Shown here piece after piece: positions 32,010 through 44,300 of a stretch of 64,000 bases of DNA; within the stretch, counting starts at the first letter, position 1; each line of letters starts with the position of its first letter. The notes under the pieces are model-generated. The model was given only the letters and a program-made list of their open reading frames with translations, had not been told where the DNA came from and made no database searches. Source of the stretch: Thinopyrum elongatum (taxonomy: Eukaryota; Streptophyta; Magnoliopsida; Poales; Poaceae); the NCBI GenBank assembly GCA_011799875.1, contig CM022301.1, forward strand, positions 11,923,570-11,987,569, written 5' to 3'. The translations under genes and the position numbers were made by a program.

Positions 32010-35000
32010 CTATCCGTAGAATCTTCGGAGCCGAGCAGCGTTCCATGGATTCGGCTCCAGGCGATTATCCGATGCATTACGAAGGCGATAGGCTCCTCCT
32101 GTGAGAACTTCATCGACGATGAAGGGGCCCTCCAATCGTGGTTTGAGCTTATCCTATTTCTTCTCTGGGAGACGTAAGATGAGATCGCCAATGTTATATG
32201 ACTTGGCCCGCACTTCTCTGCTTTGGTATCGCCTGGCCTGTTGTTGGTAAAATGCGGAACGAGCTTGCGCAATATCGCGCTCCTCTTCGAGGCCGTCTAG
32301 GTCATCCTGCCGATCGAGCTCGTCTTCTCCCTCTTCGTACATGCGCACTCGAGGTGAGTCATGAATAATGTCGTAGGGCAGGACAGCTTCTACGCCGTAC
32401 ACCATGAAGAAAGGTGTGTATCCGGTTGTTTGGTTAGGTATAGTCCATAGCCCCCAGAGCATGGAATCGAGTTCCTCAACCCAGTGCTTGTCTGACTCCC
32501 ATAGGGAGCGCACTAGTCGGGGTTTAATGCCACTCATTATCAGGCCATTGGCCCGTTCGACCTGACTGTTTGTTTGAGGGTGGTAGACGGATGCATAGTC
32601 GAGTTTAATGCCCAATTTAGCGCACCAGTTTTTCACCTCATCGGCCGTAAAATTGGAGCCATTATCAGTGATGATGCTGTGGGGGACACCGTAGCGGTGT
32701 ACCACGCCGGATATAAAGTCAATCACTGGTCTTGCTTCAGATGTTCTTACTGGTTTGGCCTCTATCCACTTAGTGAATTTGTCCACCATAACCAGTAAAT
32801 ATTTATTTTTGTGGCTTCCTCCTTTAAGGGGTCCGACCATGTCGAGCCCCCAGACCGCGAAGGGCCAAGTGATGGGGGTCATTCTTAATGCAGTGGGGGG
32901 CATATGACTTTGATTGGCGAAAAGCTGACATCCCACACAATGTTGGACAAGGGCTTGTGCGTCTGCTCGGGCCGTTGGCCAGAAAAAACCTGTCTGGAAG
33001 GCTTTGCTTACGAGGGCCCAAGCTGCGGCGTGATGGCCACCCAGACCAGCATGTATTTCAGCCAAGAGTTGCCGTCCCTCCTCTTTGGAGATGCACCTTT
33101 GGAGAACTCCGGTGGTGCTTTTCTTGTACAAATCACCTTCGTGAACTTTATAGGCTTTAGAGCACCGAACTATGCGACGTGCCTCATTTTGATCATCAGG
33201 GAGCTCCTGCCTATTAAGGTAGGCCAGGAAGGGTTTGGTCCATGGCGCAATAACGGCCATGATCTCATGAGCAGAGGGTGTTATTTCAGTGTCCGAACCC
33301 CCGATGATATCTGTATTGTGTTCGGCTGCTGGGGGCGTGATCAGGTCCGTACTGGCATCTCCGCTCTCATCCTGCCATACCACGGATGGCTTGGAGAGAC
33401 TTTCCACAAAGGTATTAGGCGGGACGGGGTCGCGCTTGGCGCCCATGCGAGCGAGTATGTCCGCTGCCTGGTTATTGTCTCGAGCGACATGATGAAATTC
33501 AAGCCCCTCGAACTGAGCCGATATTTTTAATACGACGTTTCGATATGCCACCATTTTTAGATCTTTTGCATTGAACTCTCCGTTTACCTGAGATATTGCG
33601 AGGTTAGAGTCACTGCGCACCTCTAGGCGTTGTATGCACATGGAGACAGCCATGCGGAGACCATGTAGAAGTGCCTCGTATTCGGCTGCATTATTGGAGT
33701 CCGTATACATGATTTGTAACACGTAGTGGACTGTGTCCCCCGTAGGAGACGTCAAGATGACGCCAGCCCCCAGTCCGGCTAGCATTTTAGAGCCGTCGAA
33801 GTAGATTATCCAGTTGGAGTAGGAACTGTACTCTTTAGGGAGCTCGGCTTCCGTCCACTCTGTAACGAAGCCGAGTAGCACCTGAGATTTAATAGCTCGG
33901 TGTGGCTTGTATGTTATTTCGAACGGTAAGAGCTCGACGGCCCATTTAGCTATGCGGCCGGTGGCATCCCTGTTGTTTATAATGTCATTGAGTGGTACTT
34001 CGAATGCCACCGTGATCGAACACTCTTGAAAATAGTGCCCGAAGTTTTCGGGATGCCATAAAGACCGCGTAAGCTATCTTTTGGTAGTGAGGGTGTCGGG
34101 ATTTTCATGGTGTAAGGACCTCCGATACGTAATAGACTAGCTTTTGGATGGGGAATTTATGTCCCTCTTCCCCTCGCTCGATGACGAGTACAGTGCTCAC
34201 TACCTGGTGAGTTGCGGAGATATAAAGCAACATAGGCTCGCCAACACTTGGGGAGGCTAGGATTGGGTTGCCTGCTAATAAGGTTTTTATTTCTTCCAAT
34301 CCGGCCATTGCCGCTTACGTCCATTCAAAGCTGTTGGTGCGTCTAAGCAGTCTATAAAGTGGTAATGCTTTTTCCCCTAATCTGGAGATGAAGCGGCTCA
34401 AAGCCGCCACGCACCCTGCTAGCTTTTGGACCTGCTTTAAGTCTGTTGGTGTGGCCAATTGCGACAAGGCTCGGATTTTAGCTGGGTTTGCTTCAATTCC
34501 TCTATGGGAGACAATGAACCCTAGTAGCTTTCCGGCTGGAACGCCGAAGACGCATTTTTCTGGATTGAGCCATATGTCGTATGTTTGGAGGTTGTCAAAT
34601 GTGAGGCGGAGATCATCCACCAATGACTCGATGTGTTTAGTCTTGATGACTACGTCGTCCACATATGCTTCAACTGTCTTGCTGATTTGTTTTTCCAAGC
34701 ATGTTTGAATCATGCGTTGGTAAGTGGCACCGGCGTTTTTAAGCCCAAAAGGCATAGTGTTGAAACAGAAAGGCCTGTACGGGGTGATGAACGCCGTCGT
34801 GGCCTGGTCGGACTCCTTCATTTTAATCTGATGGTATCCGGAGTAAGCATCGAGGAAGCACAGTGAGTCGTGTCCCACGGTTGCATCAATGATCTGGTCA
34901 ATGCGGGGCAACGGGAAAGGGTCTTTAGGGCAAGCCTTATTGAGGTCTTTGAAATCGACACAAAGGCGCCAAGATTTATCCTTCTTCGGCACCATGATCA

Positions 35001-37131
35001 AGTTGGCTAGCCAATCCGGGTGTTTAATCTCTCTGATGAACCCGGCCTCAAGTAGTTTGGCTAGCTCCTCCCCCATGGCTTGTTGTTTGGGTTCAGAAAA
35101 TCACCGCAGCGTTTGCTTGACTGGTTTGAACCCTTTTATTATGTTGAGGCTGTGTTCGGCCAGTCTGCGTGGGATCCCAGGCATGTCCGAAGGGTGCCAG
35201 GCGAAGATATCCCAATTTTCACGTAGGAACGCGCGTAAAGCGGCGTCTACTGTCGGATCCAGCTGTGCTCCGATGGACGCTATTTTATTAGGATCCGTCG
35301 GGTGCACTTGAAATTTAACTATTTCATCTGCTGGCTTGAAAGAGGTGGATTTAGGTCTCTTGTCGAGTATTACATCATCCTTGTCCACCGTGGATCGTAG
35401 GGTGGTTAGCTCTTCGGCCGCGAAGGCTTCGGATAATGACTCAAGAGCAAAGGATGCGGTTTTGTTTTCGGCGCGGAGTGCCTTATCCGGATCACTCGTA
35501 ACTATGATTACTCCATTGGGCCCTGGCATTTTAAGCTTCATATACCCGTAATGGGGTATTGCTTGGAAGCGTGAGAAAGTGTCCCGCCCTAGAAGGGTGT
35601 GCTATCCGCTATTGAAGGGAACAACATGAAAGAGCAACTCTTCTGACCTATAATTTTCAGGCGTGCCGAATACTACATCAAGTTTAATTCTCCTCGAACA
35701 TTGTGCTTCTCGACTGGGGATGATGCCTCGAAAGGTGGTATTGCTTTGTTCGATGCGTGTTCTATCGATCTGCATCTTGTCGAGCATGTCCTCGTAAATG
35801 AGGTTTAGCCCACTGCCGCCGTCCATGAGTACTTTGGTAAGTCGAAAGCCGTCCACAATGGGGTTTAGTACTAAGGTGGCGGGTGCTCGGACTGATCGGG
35901 CCCTTGGTTCATCGTCAGCGGTAAAGGTTATTGCCGCGTCGCTCCATGGGCTCGCTGCGGCTACTTGGTGGACTTCGGCGATTTCGCGAAGTGCCCTCTT
36001 ACGCCGGTTATTTGAAGAGAAAATCTCAAAGACCGTAAGGACGTTAAAATCGTCATCTTCTGAAGAGTGTTTCTCTGGAGTGGAGGTGGTGAGGATGGCC
36101 TCCCCACTTTTAGCTACTTGCCGGAGTACCCAACTTGCTCGAAGGCTGTGAGTTGAGTCTGTGCTTGGCGTCGCATGTATCGGACAGGGCTTGTCAAGGA
36201 GTTCATCAAGAACGGACCTGTATCCCGAAAAAGGTTTGTTTTTCTTGCCGACGGGCTTATGGTCGGATGCCTCGTGAGGGTGTATCCGTTTTGCCTGGGC
36301 CGTGCACTGCTTAAAGGCAGCAGGTTCCAATTGGGTTTTCTGGGCCTTCCATGTGCTTTCCATCGCACAGTACTTCCGTACTATGTGCGATAGTTCTGTG
36401 AAACTCTGTATGTGACGGCGGTCGAGGTAATTCCGAATTCCCTTGTCGGTACAATTGCGATGAAAGACCGGGACTGCATCATCATTGCAGCAATCTTTAA
36501 TCTTGTTTTTGACAAGCAGGAACCTGGCCCAAAAGTGATGGACCGTTTCCTGAGGTTGCTGCCGTACATACATCAGTTCATATATGTCTAGAGGGCCTGA
36601 ATTACTTGGAGAGTATTGATTGTGGTGGGTGGGTGGGCAAAAACTCGAATCCCGACCCAAAATTGTGTCCGGAGCTTGTAAGATCTCCGGGGTCACCGGT
36701 TCGGGTCCGGGAAGATCCAAGTGCTCCCCGGACTCTATGTCCGACCCTAAGTTTGGGGGGCGCAGAGTCCCACCCAAAGGAAGGGTATCCGACTCAAGGG
36801 ATTCGGAGGTCCGAACATAGCTGGTCCTTAATTCAGGAGAAGAAGTGTTTTCAGCTCGTTCCTTGACGACCGCTACCAGGTGGGTGATCGGCGGGAGATT
36901 GATTTCCCTCTGGTCAGGTTTAAGCCCGATCCGATCATAGGCCATTGAAAGCCCCAGGGCGGTGATGCGATCTAGTAGCTCATTTAAGGACGAGGTGTCC
37001 GCCGGATCCATCTTTTCAGAGTATTCGAGACCGATGCGGGCACCCACAGTGAAACCGCCGAGCTGGAGGACCTGTCCTGAAGTTAGGCCCCTTCCAGAAG
37101 TGATATCGTTGTTGATGCCAAGGCGAGCCAT
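32010..37131 (-). pseudogene. Gag-pol of the Tat-type Gypsy element, multiply broken
   Basis: From MARLGINND at about 37131: gag with 'MYVRQQPQETVHHFWARFL', protease with 'LMDGGSGLNLIY' (Asp-Gly-Gly-Ser site), reverse transcriptase with 'CVDFKDLNKACPKDPFPLPR', 'FLDAYSGYHQI' and 'AYVDDVV', a first RNase H, a second RNase H ('IYFDGSK', 'AAEYEALLHG', 'RSDSNLAISQVNGE'), and integrase with a His/Cys zinc region and 'GLDMVGPL', 'ITDNGSNF', 'ERANG' as the DDE residues. A C-terminal tail ends at 32010. Stops at 35602, 35101, 34315, 34105 and 32154 and a frameshift near 34040 make it inactive. Confidence 0.9.
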
Positions 37132-37179
37132 AGATCGCTTTTCGTGACTACAGAACAGAGCTCTCAATGAAAGCACCAT

Positions 37180-37653
37180 TATCAGTGTCAAAACCGGTAG
37201 ATCTCGGGTAGGGGGGCCCAAGCTGTGAGTCTAAGGATCAATGGTAACAAGGGACAATGGGGACACGATGTTTACGCAGGTTCGGGCCCTCTCAAAGGAG
37301 GTAAAACCCTACGTCCTGCTTGATTGTATTCGATGAGTATAGGGGTTACAAGAGTTGATCTACCTCGAGATCGTAATGGCCAAACCCTAGCTGTCTAGCC
37401 TATGATTATTCTGATGCCCTCTGCGGACTAACCCCTCTGGTTTATATACACACCGGAAGGGCCTAGGGTTGTACAAAGTCGGTTCATAGAGGAAAGGAGT
37501 ATTACACCCAGACACCAAACTTGCCGTTCTATGCACATGGGAGTCCTACCCGGACACGGGAGGTGGTCTTCTGCTTCGCCTTCAGGACCCATCAGTCCGG
37601 CCCATATCGAATAGATCGGATACCTGAGGACCCCCTAATCCAGGACTCCCTCA
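37180..37653 (-). repeat. 5' LTR of the Tat-type element (474 bp)
   Basis: Matches 27787-28259. The inner end has decayed from TGTCGG to TATCAG. The minus-strand TATA 'GTATATAAACC' at about 37440-37449 is the likely genomic-RNA promoter. Just inside (about 37163-37179) is the primer-site region 'TGGTGCTTTCATTGAG' in element sense. Confidence 0.92.
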
Positions 37654-37811
37654 GGATCCTCCATGGCGGGATCTGGTGGGCGAGGCGGGGAGGCGAGCGT
37701 AGGCGCTAGGAGAGCCCTACGAGGCTAAGATAAAGATAGTACTACTCCATTCCGTCCATATTTAAATACAAAGGCCACCAACAGTAACCCAGGCAAAAAT
37801 TGATCATCCTG

Positions 37812-38040
37812 CCTGCGTCCTGGTTTATTGGCCCCCTTTTTATTTTGTGCTAATTTTTGACCAAAAATTTAACTAACAAAATGTTAATGCATGTCACCAA
37901 AAATTATATCATTGGAATTACATTTGAACATAGTTTTTGATGACATTAATTTTTATGACATGCATAAATATTGTGTTACTTAAAATTATGGTAAAAAATT
38001 GGCACAAAATACGAAGGAGACCAATGGAAGTAGCAACCCA
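37812..38040. mobile_element. Palindromic MITE (about 220 bp)
   Basis: 'TATTGGCCCCCTTTTTATTTTGTGCTAATTTTTGACCA' on the left pairs with 'TGGTAAAAAATTGGCACAAAATACGAAGGAGACCAATG' on the right. The core has 'AACAAAATGTTAATGCATGTCA', shared with 17046-17252. The ends are eroded and no clean target duplication is seen. Confidence 0.65.
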
Positions 38041-38504
38041 TGATTTAACTACTCGCATGCACGCAGTGGAGTAGTAATGCCTTTCTCAACTACTTCCTCC
38101 CTCACGTCCACTCAATTTGCATGCACTGTATTAATTGACCATCAATGAAGTGAACGACTTTACACACGTCAAATTATCACATGAGGTGGATCTTCGTACA
38201 AAAATGCGTCCCACCGTGTACCCGCGTGTGCGTGCGAGGGAATGAGTGTGTGCGTGCACATCTTCGCTTCATGCATGTACTACCAGTATGCGTGAGAGAG
38301 AACGAGTATATTCTTCTGGAACCAGCAGCACGCCACTGTGATTAATCCACACAAGGAGGTCGTGACAACGCCTCCACATGTGCCACATGGCTTCATGGAT
38401 GCCCCCACATCATTTTAATCATAATATATTAACTGAAAAAGGGAGAGACACTGTGTAGCATTCCATTGGAATTCTAATTTATGTGTTTTGCACATACTGG
38501 AAGT
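38041..38504. other. Noncoding stretch, partly homologous to the interior of the next element
   Basis: 38206-38310 ('GTACAAAAATGCGTCCCACCGTGTACCCGCG..') resembles 39072-39170 ('GTACAAATGTGCTCCACCGTGCACCCGCG..'). No gene. Confidence 0.45.
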
Positions 38505-40843
38505 ACTAGTAAGGTACACGTGCATTGCACGCATGAGATTTGGCAACCAAATTATGAATAAATACCGCACTATAGCATGTAAGCTTTGAGTCATATATGC
38601 ATGATGTAGACGTTCGTTTAATTCTTATAGTTCATCTCATTCAAAATCAATTAGTTTTTATAAAAAAGTTAATCTATTTTATGATTCATGGAATTGTGCG
38701 TTGTAAAGCATAAAGTAAAAACAAATAATGGCAATTCAACTAGAAAAAAAGTTTGGGCAGTTATGATACGGAAGATTCTAGAACAAAGGAGAAGTACTTG
38801 TGTTTTGAGGTTTGTGCATTATGCTTAAGTTCAACCATCGAGTCTTCTAGATTGTACATGTGGCAGAATCTGGTGGAATGTAGATGATATCCAATGGCCA
38901 GTAGTGCTTGGATTTGCCATCTCTACACCGTCTGATTGGCTTCATCCAACGACCATCTTTCAAATTTATTCGCACTCAATATAGGGGTATAGATATAGAT
39001 ATAGAGGTATAGATATAGATATAGACTAGTTTGGCACATCATCTAAAGCCTTTCTACACGCTCATTTTTTGTACAAATGTGCTCCACCGTGCACCCGCGC
39101 GTTTGTATGTGGGAACGAGTGTGTGTGTGTGCACCTCTTCTCTTTCGCACATGTAGTCCGTGTGTGTGAGAGATACTAAGATATGGTGAGGGAATACGTG
39201 TCAATGCAATTTGTGTGAAGGAGAGGCCTATATACATACATGTATGTGCATGGGGCCGGGGTGATATACGATAAGGGAGGGAAGGGGTCGACCGCGCGAG
39301 ATATCGATAGAGATAGATAGAGGGAAGAGCTCTACGAGCGTACAAGCACTGGGATATGCGCGGGGGGGGTGGAAGATGGTGCGAGGGGCCAAGTGGAGGG
39401 AGACTATGAAGGAGTGCACGAGTGCGAGATTGATATTTAAAGAGAGGGGGCGAGAACGTGCGCGCGCAGTGGCGGAGCCATGAAAAATAAATGAGCTAGG
39501 GGGCCAAACATTGCTAATCCTTTACGGGGAGGGCCAATTCATCAACTTAAACATTTTACCAGCAATTGATCTACTGATCACATTCATATTAGCCTCAATA
39601 TATAGTGATGTTAGGGGGGCCAGGGCCGTTGCTGCCCCTGTCTTCGCCACTGTGCGCGCGTCTGAGAGATGAAGCGGAAGGCATGGATGACGAGAGGGGG
39701 ACGATGGATATATAATGTGGGTGTATTAGCTATGTAATCCTATATAGAGAGGTATAGATTGATCGATGTGTACGTGGGAAAGAGGGTGAGACCTGACTAG
39801 ATATATAGATCGATCGGTTTGTGTGGAAAACTAGGAAAGACCTAGCTATATATACACACACATAGAGGAACATCGATCATTGCGGATGCATGTGAGAGAT
39901 AAAGAATGCTTGAAGTGATGAAGAGGGGGAGGTGTGTGTGTGTGTGTGTGTGCATGCATGGGAGACCGACCTGAAGAAAAAGATTGCATGTGTGTGATGG
40001 ATAATGGCGAGTGGTAGTGTGTGTGCATGCATGCACGAGAGAAAGTTAGTGGTACAATTATAAAGACAAGACGACTGTGTGGGTGTAAAAGACTAGGTGA
40101 GGTCATAATCAATGTAAAGTTGAATTCAAATATTTGAATAAGAGATCATGATGTTTGAAACCCTTGCATGCATGAATATAACTGAGATATGCGCGGTGTG
40201 GTTTGGAAACTAGCATGCTATACTGTATACACATCGAACAAGGTCAGACTGATTTGAATTTGAGATACCGATGACAGACATCATTTGGCCACATTGCATC
40301 CGTGCATGGACACACTATTCAAATTGGAGATGATGGATGGCTTTCGCATCACTTATCTATACCCCTATATAGTGTGCGAATAACTTTGAAAGATGGTCGT
40401 TGGATGAAGCCAATCCGACGGTGCAGAGATGGCAGATCCGAGCACTACTGGCCATTGGATATCATCTACATTCCACCAGATTTTGCTACATGTACAATCT
40501 AGAAGACTCCATGGTTGAACTTAAGCATAATGCACAAACCTCAAAACACAAGCACTTCTCCTTTGTTCTAGAATCTTCCGTATCATAATTGCCCAAAAAA
40601 AATTCTACATGAATTGCCATTATTTGTTTTTACTTTATGCTTTACAATGCACAATTCCATGAATCTTAAAATAGATTAGCTTTTTTATAAAAACTAATTG
40701 ATTTTGAATGAGATGAACTATAAGAATTAAACGAACATCTACATCATGCATATATGACTCAAAGCTTACATGCTATAATGTGGTATTTATTCATAATTTG
40801 GTTGCCAAATCTCATGCGTGCAATGCACGTATACCTTACTAGT
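38505..40843. mobile_element. Non-autonomous Mutator-like element with about 490-bp terminal inverted repeats
   Basis: The left end ACTAGTAAGGTACACGTGCATTGCACG (38505) and the right end, read in reverse, ACTAGTAAGGTATACGTGCATTGCACG (40843) start inverted repeats that stay similar for about 490 bp, to about 38995 and 40350. The 1.35-kb interior is microsatellite-rich (TATAGA, GT, GC) and has no transposase. Long TIRs suggest a Mutator-like foldback element. I do not see a 9-bp target duplication. A hAT MITE is nested inside (39467-39652). Confidence 0.7.
39467..39652. mobile_element. hAT-type MITE (186 bp) with 8-bp target duplication
   Basis: It begins CAGTGGCGGAG and ends CTTCGCCACTG, inverted repeats, and is flanked by a perfect 8-bp direct repeat TGCGCGCG (39459-39466 and 39653-39660). 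An 8-bp duplication and CA(G)..(C)TG ends are diagnostic for hAT. No coding capacity. Confidence 0.85.
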
Positions 40844-41349
40844 CTAAATGGTGTTTGCGTATGTGTTGTGCGTGTTAAACACATTGTGCGTAGTATCATA
40901 CATGGTTTAGATTCCGAACATCTAGCTAGAGCATACATGTACTATGATTTGAATTCAACATAAAATGGATACATATATTTGAATTCGAGATCGTATGTAC
41001 ATGTAGTTCGTATTTATATAGGAATTTACTACTCATATATTCATGTCATGTGTTGTGAAGATAATATTTAGAAGGTTGTATAACTAACCCGTGTACAATC
41101 CCATTCAAACAGGGAAAATGTACTCAAATTTAGTCCATATGCTGGACAACACGAATTGTTTTTTTATTGTTGAGAGAAGTGCAAATTGATTTGGTACTGT
41201 ACACGTTATGTTTGTTGTCCCGATTTTTTTATTTTTTTGTTGTTGTATTTGAATGCATTTCTAGTAATATAGTAAAACGGGACATGGCTCTCTCTAGTGA
41301 GGTGTGAATTGTCTTTTTTTGTACACGTTAAGCTTGTTCTCCCGAAATT
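40844..41349. other. Noncoding stretch
   Basis: AT-rich, with no gene or clear repeat seen. Confidence 0.4.
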
Positions 41350-44300
41350 TCAAGCCACGCCTTGTTATGCCGAAATTTCAAGCTAGCATCTCTGTCTATC
41401 GTGCTGCGAAACTCCCGCCTCTTCAACCTGCGCCTTGTTACCCCCAAATTTTATGATATCTCTTTGTCTCATTGTGCTCCGAAAACTCCCTCCATCTCAA
41501 CCCGCGCCTTGCTATCCCAAAATTACAACGCGCGCGAAAACTCCCACCTCCTGCGAAATCCCGACACGCGAAATGCCCGTCATACCCCTGAACTGAAAGA
41601 ACCGCCTAGCTCAAATTGGTGGGGGTACTTTCGTAACTTACCCCACATTTCGGACAAGCGCATTCCTAAGCCATGGTTCCCCCTCCCATCCCATCCGCCT
41701 ACCCATTCGTACACCGAGGCCGCAAAAACCCGCGAAGCCCCACACCCTCCTCGTCCGCCACCCAGCCGGAGCCTCTTCCCTGACGACGTCGTCCACAGCA
41801 ACACCTCGACGTCCCTCATCCACCGCACCGGATGAGGATCCGTCGTCGATCTCGTCGTCCCGCCGGTTCAGCCACCCCGTCCTCCACCTCCAAGGAGCTG
41901 CCCCGACATTCCCTCGTCTTTCGCGCCACCTCCATTCCCACACCGCCGTCTTCACCTGCACCATCGGAAGAGCAACATTATCATCGATTCCTCGGATGAA
42001 GCTCAGGCCTAATCGGCGTCACCAAAGAGGTTCTACACTAATCGCTGCATTTTCTTCTTGATTCGATCTCACGGTGCTGCCGGCGGTCGGTCCCGAGCCG
42101 ACATGGCGCGACTCCATCTACGGCGGTGTCGCCGGCCACTTCCTCCACGGCGTCGCTCCCTCGGCAGCGACGTCCACATCAGTAGGAGTTGTTGCTGCTT
42201 TGGCTCTCGCTCGCGCTGCTGCTCTACTCTTGCTCTCGGTCCCCTGCCTGGTCTGCTCTTGCTCTTGCTTGCGTTGCTGCTCTCGCTCTTGCTCTTGCTT
42301 GTGCTGCTGCTCTACTCTTGCTCGCACTGCTGCTGCACGAGTAGCCTATCCTGCTCTCGCTTGAGCCCCTGCAGCTGCTACCCGAGATGCTGCTACACGA
42401 CTAGCTGCCCTGGCTTTCGCACGCGCTGCGCTGCTCCAGGCGCTGCTGCTGCTACTGCTTTTCTGCTACTAGTGCGTTCAGTTTCGACAGTAAAATTTAG
42501 TTTCAACTGCAAAATTCAGTTTCAATAGTAAAATTTAGTTTCGACAGTGAAATTCAGTTTCGACAGTTAAGTTCGGAGATGAGCGGTTGATGTATTTTAC
42601 ATCTAGCACTTTGTGGTTATGTATTTTACATCATCTATTGGAGATGCTATTAGAATTCCACTCAGGTTAATGTTGTCTCTCTTGTCCTGCTTCAGCCTCG
42701 CTGTCGTACAACTCACCGGAGCTGCTCCAATGACGAAACCCTCCATCATTGCGGAGTAGTACCCCTGACTCCATCTCCAGACGCCTAAGATCTTCTTCCC
42801 CTCCTCCGACAGCCAAATCAGCCAGAGCATCCTCACCGACCAACCCAATCACGCTGAGATCGACATGGCTTCGCCAAAGAGATTGTACACTTGTTGCATC
42901 GCTTTTTTACTCTACATGTTATATATATTGTCCACTTAGCACACGTAGTAACGTGAAATACGATTAGTTTGTCCTACTATATGACAAGCAGTGAGGTACC
43001 ACGCAACTTAGCTATCTGTGATGGACTCTCTTGAACACCATCATTATTTATTTCTGCGCGTTTGAGCTGTGCATTTGTAGATGGGCCTGGGAGTTGAGCT
43101 AGTAGGGCAGTGGCCTGGGTCCAAAGTAGTAGAAGTAGCACAAAAACATTTTTTGAGTGTAGGCTTTTCTCTGTTCAAGCCTGCCTACTAGAATCGCCAG
43201 TGCTTGAAAGGAAAAGTGAAGGAAAAACATAGGAATTGGAAAGTTTCCTATGGTACTACTATTCATGCATTTGGTTCAAAGGAATGGAGCAAAGGAAAAC
43301 TGTAGGATTTGTTCCTTTAGTGTCTCCTTGAAAGAAAAACCGTAGGAATTTTTATATCCACTTGTCCTCCTTTTCAAATTCCTATTCATGAAGCACAAGA
43401 CTAAGAGATAGTAGCATAATAGCATTATAACCATACATTTTCTTGTGGTTTGACTTAATCTCACCATGCTTCTTTGCATCCTGTGATCTTCCAATTCTTG
43501 TGAACCAAACACCCAGATTGGTAGAAATCCTGTGTTTTTAAATTCTATATTTTGCACATGCATTCCTATCCTATTCCTGTGTATTTCATATCCCTGCATT
43601 GTTAGAATCCTCCAATTCAAACAAGCCCTTACAGAATTACTTCTGTTACAAATATGTGTCAAAGAAAACCTTGTGTGGTTTGTCTCGCTCCTGCTGCGCT
43701 GTGTTCCACCCCAGCTCAGCTGCTCCAACGATGGAAGGGTTCACCACAGCAGGGATCCGCCCTCCATACTGTCTTTCGTCGCCTCAGATCTTCTTCCCCG
43801 CCGCCGGCAGCCACGACAACTGCATTACCATCATCAACTGAGCAGATGACCTTGAGGACTACATGGGTCCGCAAGAGAGGTCGCACTCTTTCGTGTCTGC
43901 TTACGTTATGCATCGCTTAATATGATGACATGCTACTTTATCGTCCTGTTCACCGATTAGACTCCGAGTCAGGTCCAAACTAATGCTCAAACTTGAGTTT
44001 TTAAATGGTTGTGGGGTACATATTGGGGCAGCAATCAATGCTATCTGTCTACTATCTGGTTAATCTCGGGTGTCTACTATGAGTTTCATGTTGGGTGGAA
44101 ACAAACATTAAAGGAGCCATTATTTGTATTTTTTTAACTGAAGCTATTATCTGCCTGCTATCATTGGTTTTGGGTCTATCCATAGTTTGCTACCATCACT
44201 TTGGATTTGTGCATGCACTCCTTACATAATCTCACTATGTTTTATTCCTATGCATGTCAGTTATTGTACACAATGGTACTGAACATGTAGAGCAAAAGAG

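Larger units (their letters stand above)
27787..37653 (-). mobile_element. Tat/Retand-type Gypsy LTR retrotransposon, full length (9.87 kb)
   Basis: Two LTRs (27787-28259 and 37180-37653) are flanked by the perfect target duplication GGATC (27782-27786 and 37654-37658). The genome sense is the minus strand: 5' LTR on the right, gag-protease-RT-RNase H-second RNase H-integrase, then an antisense gene on the plus strand, then the 3' LTR on the left. The second RNase H and the antisense ORF are hallmarks of the Tat lineage. I count about 31 differences between the LTRs (roughly 6.5%), mostly transitions. At the commonly used grass rate of 1.3e-8 per site per year this would be about 2.5 million years, as a rough figure. 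Confidence 0.92.

Noticed and set aside
32574..33530. Plus-strand ORFs opposite the integrase and RNase H region
   Set aside because: Shadows of the conserved pol frame on the minus strand; no independent signature.
39842..40112. His/Thr-rich ORFs
   Set aside because: Translation of GT/CA microsatellites inside the long-TIR element.
41580..42528. ORFs with poly-Leu/Cys or Arg/Trp stretches
   Set aside because: Produced by a 'CTGCTCTTGCTCTTGCT' low-complexity tract; treated as part of the CACTA gene's upstream modules at most.
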